Shown in pieces: positions 4,876-8,417 of a DNA stretch of 8,417 nt. The DNA lies in contig JAJHRM010000106.1 of NCBI GenBank assembly GCA_020832965.1, forward strand, positions 1 through 8,417, read 5' to 3'. Source of the stretch: Thermofilum sp. (GTDB lineage: Archaea; Thermoproteota; Thermoprotei; Thermofilales; Thermofilaceae). Every line of letters starts with the position of its first letter. Position 1 is the stretch's first letter. The notes below the pieces were generated by a model. That model was not told the origin of the DNA. It made no database searches and saw only the letters and a list, made by a program, of their open reading frames with translations. The position numbers were made by a program, and so were the translations under genes.

Positions 4876-5892
4876 GTGCAGCCAGTCCTCGATGTTTTGG
4901 GAGAGCTAGGGAAAGCTGTAGACCCGGTAATGACAGAGTTCCTGGTAAAAAACGCAAGTCCAGAGTTTCACGAGGCCGTCTTGTATCAAATAAGGATGGG
5001 CGGTAAACGTGTACGCCCAGCCTTGACTATTGCATGCTGTTTAGCGGTCAATGGCAAAATGCAGGATGCTCTCCATGCTGCCGCAGCTGTAGAGCTGGCT
5101 CATAACTATTCCCTCATTCTTGACGATATTATAGACCATAGTGAGCTGAGAAGAGGATTGCCTACCCTCTGGAAAAAATATGGGATTAGTACTGCGATAC
5201 TTGTTGCAGTACACTATCGAGAGACGATTTCCCAGGTTCTCAACCACACAGTAGACCCTGCGTTATTCAATGAAATAATGGCTGAAACGATCAAGTTATT
5301 GACGGACGGGGAGAGACTCGACATTCTCTTCGAGCAGGCAGGCCGTACCGATGAGCCGTACGTATTGGAGAACCGCTATAAGAAGGTTAACCTGAATGAT
5401 TATCTGTGTATGATCGAAAGAAAAACGGCCAAGCTCATTGAAACCTCATGCGTCTTCGGAGCACTTTCTGCGAGAGCTTCAGAGGGACTTGTCAAGGCTT
5501 TGAGGGAATATGGCTACAACTTGGGCATGGCTTTCCAAATAGGTGACGACATAATAGACATTTTCGGCAAAGAAGAGAAGACAGGAAAGAAGGTTGGTGG
5601 AGACATAAAAGAGCACAAGCTAGGAAACATAGTTGTCCTGCTCGCATTAGAGGAGCTCGGACCCAGCGACAAAGAGCGGGTATTATCGATTCTACGTAAG
5701 GATGACGTATCATGGGAAGAAGTATCGCAAGCAATCGAAATCTTCTCTAAAACTAACGCTAGGGAAAAAGCCGAAAAAATGAGAAAAGAGTTTGTTAGCA
5801 AAGCCATGATTTCCCTGCAACTCTTGCCTCAAGGAGAATACAGAGACATACTGTTAGAGCTTGCAGAGTTCATCGAGAAAAGAGATTTTTAG
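4876..5892 (+). CDS. idsA: Geranylgeranyl diphosphate synthase (short-chain trans-prenyltransferase)
   Basis: This enzyme condenses IPP with DMAPP, GPP and FPP, most likely to C20 geranylgeranyl diphosphate, the precursor of archaeal ether lipids. The protein has 338 residues, all-alpha isoprenoid synthase fold, cytoplasmic. GGKRVRP (42-48) binds IPP diphosphate. The first Asp-rich motif is DDIID (83-87) and the second DDIID (224-228); both bind Mg and the allylic diphosphate. KTAKLIE (183-189) and GGDIKEHK (241-248) are also conserved. Tyr78 is five residues before the first Asp motif, where an aromatic residue limits chain length in type I archaeal GGPP synthases, so C20 is likelier than C25. 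One oddity: the helix where most relatives read AGD-like has VAVHYRE at 110-116. The GTG start is set by the TATA spacing. Isopentenyl phosphate kinase follows 59 bp downstream on the same strand. Confidence 0.93.
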   Translation: MQPVLDVLGELGKAVDPVMTEFLVKNASPEFHEAVLYQIRMGGKRVRPALTIACCLAVNGKMQDALHAAAAVELAHNYSLILDDIIDHSELRRGLPTLWKKYGISTAILVAVHYRETISQVLNHTVDPALFNEIMAETIKLLTDGERLDILFEQAGRTDEPYVLENRYKKVNLNDYLCMIERKTAKLIETSCVFGALSARASEGLVKALREYGYNLGMAFQIGDDIIDIFGKEEKTGKKVGGDIKEHKLGNIVVLLALEELGPSDKERVLSILRKDDVSWEEVSQAIEIFSKTNAREKAEKMRKEFVSKAMISLQLLPQGEYRDILLELAEFIEKRDF

Positions 5893-5928
5893 CTCTTGCG
5901 CATCATGGCTAGCTTAATTAGAGACAAT

Positions 5929-5941
5929 TATTTTTTCCTTT
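5929..5941 (+). terminator. T-rich run after the GGPP synthase gene
   Basis: TATTTTTTCCTTT lies 37 bp after the GGPP synthase stop. Oligo-T on the coding strand is the usual archaeal terminator. The same A/T-rich stretch (CAATTATTTT, 5925-5934) could instead be a TATA-like promoter for the kinase at 5952, so the two genes may be separately transcribed. Confidence 0.35.
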
Positions 5942-5951
5942 GTGAAAAGAC

Positions 5952-6731
5952 ATGAAGGAAAACAAGCTAGCAGTAATAAAGCTTGGGGGCTCAGCAATAA
6001 CCGATAAGGCTAGACCTTACAGCGTACGCCTAGACAACTTAGAAAAAGTCTCCAAAATTCTTGGTAAACTGTACTCCGGAGGTTACAACTTTGTACTTGT
6101 ACATGGAGGCGGGTCATTTGGTCACCCCACAGCCGCAAAGTACAAGCTTCATGAGGGTGGACTCAGTCCTAACAAGCTGAGAGGATTCGCCGAGACAAGA
6201 TACTGGATGACCAGGCTAAACACTTACGTGGTTAAAGCTCTTTTAAAGCAAGGAGTTCCCGCGGTATCATTACAAACCTCTGCAATAGCACGCAACAACA
6301 ATGGTAAAGTGTCGTACTTTAATTACAATATTGTAAGAGAAATGGTCTCTATAAGGCTTGTCCCCGTCCTGTACGGTGACGTTGTACTAGATGAAACAAG
6401 GGGTTTTTCAATTCTCTCTGGAGACGTTATAGCAGCCAGAATTGCGGTTCACTTTGGCGCTGGTGCCTTAATATACGTCATGGGTGCAGGCGGTGTTTAT
6501 TCTAAGCATCCAGGAGACCCTGACGCAAAGCTCCTAAGAGAAGTTACGAGCAAGTCATTGCTAACAGTTGGAGGATGTTCTGGTATAGACGTGACAGGAG
6601 GGCTGCGAGAAAAATTAGAGGAGGCATTTATTGCAGCAAGCAATAATGTTAGAGTTGCCATAGGGGGGATAGACTTCCTGGAAGAGATGCTTCTGGGTAA
6701 GGATGCACCTTACACACGTGTACTGCCGTGA
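5952..6731 (+). CDS. ipk: Isopentenyl phosphate kinase
   Basis: This enzyme phosphorylates isopentenyl phosphate to IPP with ATP, the last step of the archaeal form of the mevalonate pathway. The protein has 259 residues, the usual length, and belongs to the amino-acid kinase superfamily. It opens with the nucleotide-binding IKLGGSAITDK (9-19), which includes K10. The substrate loop HGGGSFGH (51-58) ends in the His that marks isopentenyl phosphate kinases and separates them from acetylglutamate and other kinases of the fold. LSGDVIAARIA follows at about 156-166, and the ATP-site segment YVMGAGGVYSKHPGDPDA at about 176-193. The ATG is the only sensible start: no Shine-Dalgarno is present, and a nearby GTG at 5942 is out of frame. 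Its 3' end overlaps a GTG (GTGA) in the frame of the next gene. Standing just downstream of GGPP synthase, it supplies that enzyme's substrate. Confidence 0.95.
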   Translation: MKENKLAVIKLGGSAITDKARPYSVRLDNLEKVSKILGKLYSGGYNFVLVHGGGSFGHPTAAKYKLHEGGLSPNKLRGFAETRYWMTRLNTYVVKALLKQGVPAVSLQTSAIARNNNGKVSYFNYNIVREMVSIRLVPVLYGDVVLDETRGFSILSGDVIAARIAVHFGAGALIYVMGAGGVYSKHPGDPDAKLLREVTSKSLLTVGGCSGIDVTGGLREKLEEAFIAASNNVRVAIGGIDFLEEMLLGKDAPYTRVLP

Positions 6732-6739
6732 GAACAATA

Positions 6740-6747
6740 CTTTTATA
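6740..6747 (+). promoter_or_regulatory. Possible TATA box of the YjbQ gene
   Basis: CTTTTATA lies just after the kinase stop and is centred about 38 nt before the ATG at 6782. Transcription would start near 6770, giving a leader of about 10 nt. If used, the upstream GTG at 6728 could not be the start on that mRNA. Confidence 0.4.
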
Positions 6748-6781
6748 CATGCCTGGCCTCATAGGAAAACACGGATCAGTC

Positions 6782-7219
6782 ATGGAAAAATTCAGCAGGC
6801 ATTTCAGGGTATATATCAAGGAAATCCACTTGCCAACAAGTGAGAAGGTAGAATTACTGGACGTAACAGACAAAGTAGAGGAGGCTGTTCATGAAAGCAA
6901 AATCAAGAATGGCATATGCCTAGTATTTGCACCTCATGCAACAGCTGCAATAATTTTGAACGAACATGAAAGAGGGCTGATGCAGGATATAATGAAAAAA
7001 ATCCTCGAATTCGCTCCTCCCGAGGAAAATTATTTACATAACAGGGTGGACAACAACGCGCATGCACATATAGCCTCCAGCATCATTGGTCCCTCTGTAA
7101 CGTTGCCGGTAATCAATGGTGAACTGACTCGTGGGACGTGGCAGAACATTTTCCTCGTAGAGCTAGATGGTCCACGTAGAGCCAGGAGGATCATCATTGA
7201 GGTGCTAGGAGAAGAATGA
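6782..7219 (+). CDS. YjbQ / UPF0047 family protein
   Basis: This is a member of the YjbQ (UPF0047) family, single-domain proteins of about 135-145 residues. The family's physiological role is not settled; weak thiamin-phosphate-synthase-like activity has been described for some members. From the ATG at 6782 there are 145 residues. Family segments in order are LLDVTDKVEEAV (about 26-37), PHATAAI (51-57), YLHNRVDNNAHAHI (84-97, with the conserved His/Asp cluster thought to bind metal or phosphate), GPSVTLPV, GTWQ (118-121) and the ending LVELDGPRRARR. All conserved polar residues are present. An in-frame GTG at 6728 overlaps the kinase stop as GTGA and would add 18 residues not typical of the family; I prefer 6782. 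The gene ends 38 bp from the convergent acyl-CoA synthetase gene. Any link to isoprenoid synthesis is only by position. Confidence 0.9.
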   Translation: MEKFSRHFRVYIKEIHLPTSEKVELLDVTDKVEEAVHESKIKNGICLVFAPHATAAIILNEHERGLMQDIMKKILEFAPPEENYLHNRVDNNAHAHIASSIIGPSVTLPVINGELTRGTWQNIFLVELDGPRRARRIIIEVLGEE

Positions 7220-7257
7220 GCACCCTTGGCGCGTATAAGGTCAGTTGAGAAGTCTCC

Positions 7258-8417
7258 TTACTCTTTATCCTTTAGTCGTGTGAGGGTTACCTTTACATCC
7301 ACGGCAAGCACCCCCCTACCTTTTTCGTAGACAAAGAGCGGGTTAATATCTATGTCCTCGATTTCTTCAATGTCCAGTGCTAGCCTTGAGAGCCTTATCA
7401 GGACATCAACTACCCTCTCATAGTCAGACGGTGGTTCGCCCCTGTATCCTTTAAGAACTCTGTAAATCTTTGTCTCCTCAAGCATCTCGTAGGCGTCATC
7501 AAGCGATAAAGGAGCAACCCTGAAACTTACGTCCTTGTACAATTCTACTAATACTCCCCCCGAGCCGACCATCACGAGAGGGCCGAAAATCGGGTCCCGG
7601 TGTACTCCAGCAGCGACCTCTTTACCCTTCTCTGCCATTTTCCTCACAATAATCCCGTTAATCCTTGCATTCGGAACCTTCCTGGTAACACTCTCCATTA
7701 TCTTGCTGAAGGCCTCAGCTACTTCTACGTCGGACTGTAGTCCAACGATTATTCCTCCCACGTCACTCTTATGCAGAATATCTGGAGACTCAACTTCCAG
7801 CACCACTGGGTATCCGAGCTCCCTAGATATCTCGACAGCCTCTTCTGGACTTCGGGCAATTTTCTTAGCCAGAATTGGTATACCGTAGTGACTCACTAGC
7901 GCCGCTGCCTCAGATGGAGTTAAAATACTTCTCCCCTCCTTAATTGCAGTCATCACTATTTGTCTAGCCAATTCAGCATTCACGGATAGGGAGACCTCTA
8001 TCCTCCTCTCAATCTTCTCAAGCCCTTGCAGATACCTATACATTGCTCCAAGGCTTGACGCCACTTTTTCCGGGGACTCATAGCACGGAATACCATTCTC
8101 TGTAAGTTTTTCACAGGCTTTACTTACTTCTTCTCCTCCGATGAAGGACGCAAGGACTGTCTTCTTCGTCCCAGTCTCTCGCATCGCCCTTAAGAGCGCA
8201 TCCGCTATCTCGCTTGGGTTTGTTATTGCTGTGTGGCAGTAAAGAACTATGACCACATGAACTCTGTCATCTAATAAAAGATCCTTCAGGGCTCCGTAGT
8301 ATTGTTCCGCGTCAGCCATGCCCGTTAGGTCAATTGGGTTAAGAACACTCCCGAATGGCGGCATATGCCTCCTTAACTTCTCGGCGAGATCTTGTGGAAT
8401 ACTCATTAATTTTACGT
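7258..8417 (-). CDS. ADP-forming acyl-CoA (acetyl-CoA) synthetase, C-terminal part (runs off the right edge)
   Basis: ADP-forming acyl-CoA synthetases convert acyl-CoA, ADP and phosphate to the acid, CoA and ATP, an energy-conserving step of archaeal peptide and sugar fermentation. The visible part begins inside the alpha region, in its last CoA-ligase subdomain ([13 protein letters not shown], residues 17-29, counting the Met at 8406 as 1). The beta-type ATP-grasp domain follows from about residue 144. Key segments are [12 protein letters not shown] (208-218), with the His that relays phosphate in beta subunits (H212), [18 protein letters not shown] (271-288), KDVSFRVAP (291-299) and DIDINPLF (351-358). 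The frame stays open to the window edge (V-K-L before the Met), so the ATG at 8406 is probably internal; the CoA-binding domain and alpha-subunit phospho-His lie outside. One oddity: Glu204 in VVLEVESP replaces the Lys usual at that site. The acyl substrate cannot be told, and a protein acyltransferase relative cannot be wholly excluded. Confidence 0.88.
   Translation of the reverse strand, partial: VKLMSIPQDLAEKLRRHMPPFGSVLNPIDLTGMADAEQYYGALKDLLLDDRVHVVIVLYCHTAITNPSEIADALLRAMRETGTKKTVLASFIGGEEVSKACEKLTENGIPCYESPEKVASSLGAMYRYLQGLEKIERRIEVSLSVNAELARQIVMTAIKEGRSILTPSEAAALVSHYGIPILAKKIARSPEEAVEISRELGYPVVLEVESPDILHKSDVGGIIVGLQSDVEVAEAFSKIMESVTRKVPNARINGIIVRKMAEKGKEVAAGVHRDPIFGPLVMVGSGGVLVELYKDVSFRVAPLSLDDAYEMLEETKIYRVLKGYRGEPPSDYERVVDVLIRLSRLALDIEEIEDIDINPLFVYEKGRGVLAVDVKVTLTRLKDKE

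Noticed and set aside
7220..7257. Short inverted repeats (CCTT/AAGG and GAGA/TCTC) between the convergent genes as a two-way terminator
   Set aside because: Stems are only 4 bp and there is no oligo-T on either strand; not better than chance.
7535..7888. Plus-strand open frame inside the acyl-CoA synthetase gene
   Set aside because: Ser/Thr/Pro-rich shadow translation of the ATP-grasp coding strand.
1..8417. CRISPR arrays, insertion sequences, toxin-antitoxin or defence genes
   Set aside because: No regularly spaced repeats, no transposase or nuclease motifs, and apart from one orphan all genes are housekeeping or metabolic.

Overview
The window looks like a hyperthermophilic or thermophilic crenarchaeote (Thermoproteota, class Thermoprotei; a Thermofilum-like lineage is possible but I cannot fix the genus). 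Archaeal marks are the archaeal-type uL6, TiaS (tRNA-Ile2 agmatidine synthase), isopentenyl phosphate kinase, a type I geranylgeranyl diphosphate synthase, an ADP-forming acyl-CoA synthetase, a tRNA gene with a bulge-helix-bulge intron, and TATA boxes placed about 27 nt before GTG start codons (leaderless transcripts, common in this group).

Layout. 1-258: tail of a PfkB sugar kinase cut by the window edge. 299-1902: two-gene operon of threonine ammonia-lyase and RidA, which act in sequence on the same reaction. 1948-2051: intron-containing tRNA-Leu(CAG). 2191-4142: uL6 and TiaS, 5 bp apart, a translation operon away from the usual ribosomal-protein cluster. 4181-4621: an unrecognised small basic protein with codon use unlike its neighbours. 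4622-4875: a 254-bp non-coding stretch rich in inverted repeats, with three copies of an octamer and a possible small structured RNA on the minus strand. 4876-6731: GGPP synthase and isopentenyl phosphate kinase (archaeal lipid precursor pathway). 6782-7219: YjbQ/UPF0047 protein. 7258-8417 (minus): C-terminal part of an ADP-forming acyl-CoA synthetase that runs off the right edge, convergent with the YjbQ gene.

How the genes work together. Threonine ammonia-lyase makes 2-oxobutyrate through an enamine/imine that RidA hydrolyses. Oxidation of 2-oxobutyrate by a ferredoxin oxidoreductase (not in this window) would give propionyl-CoA, a type of substrate ADP-forming acyl-CoA synthetases use to make ATP; that link is inference. 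Isopentenyl phosphate kinase supplies IPP, and GGPP synthase condenses IPP with allylic diphosphates to C20 for ether lipids. The tRNA, uL6 and TiaS all serve translation.

The most interesting parts are the 4160-4810 segment (T3-poor orphan gene followed by a structured non-coding region), the consistent leaderless promoter geometry, the fully readable tRNA intron, and substitutions at normally conserved positions in the GGPP synthase and the ATP-grasp domain. No CRISPR array, insertion sequence or rRNA is present.
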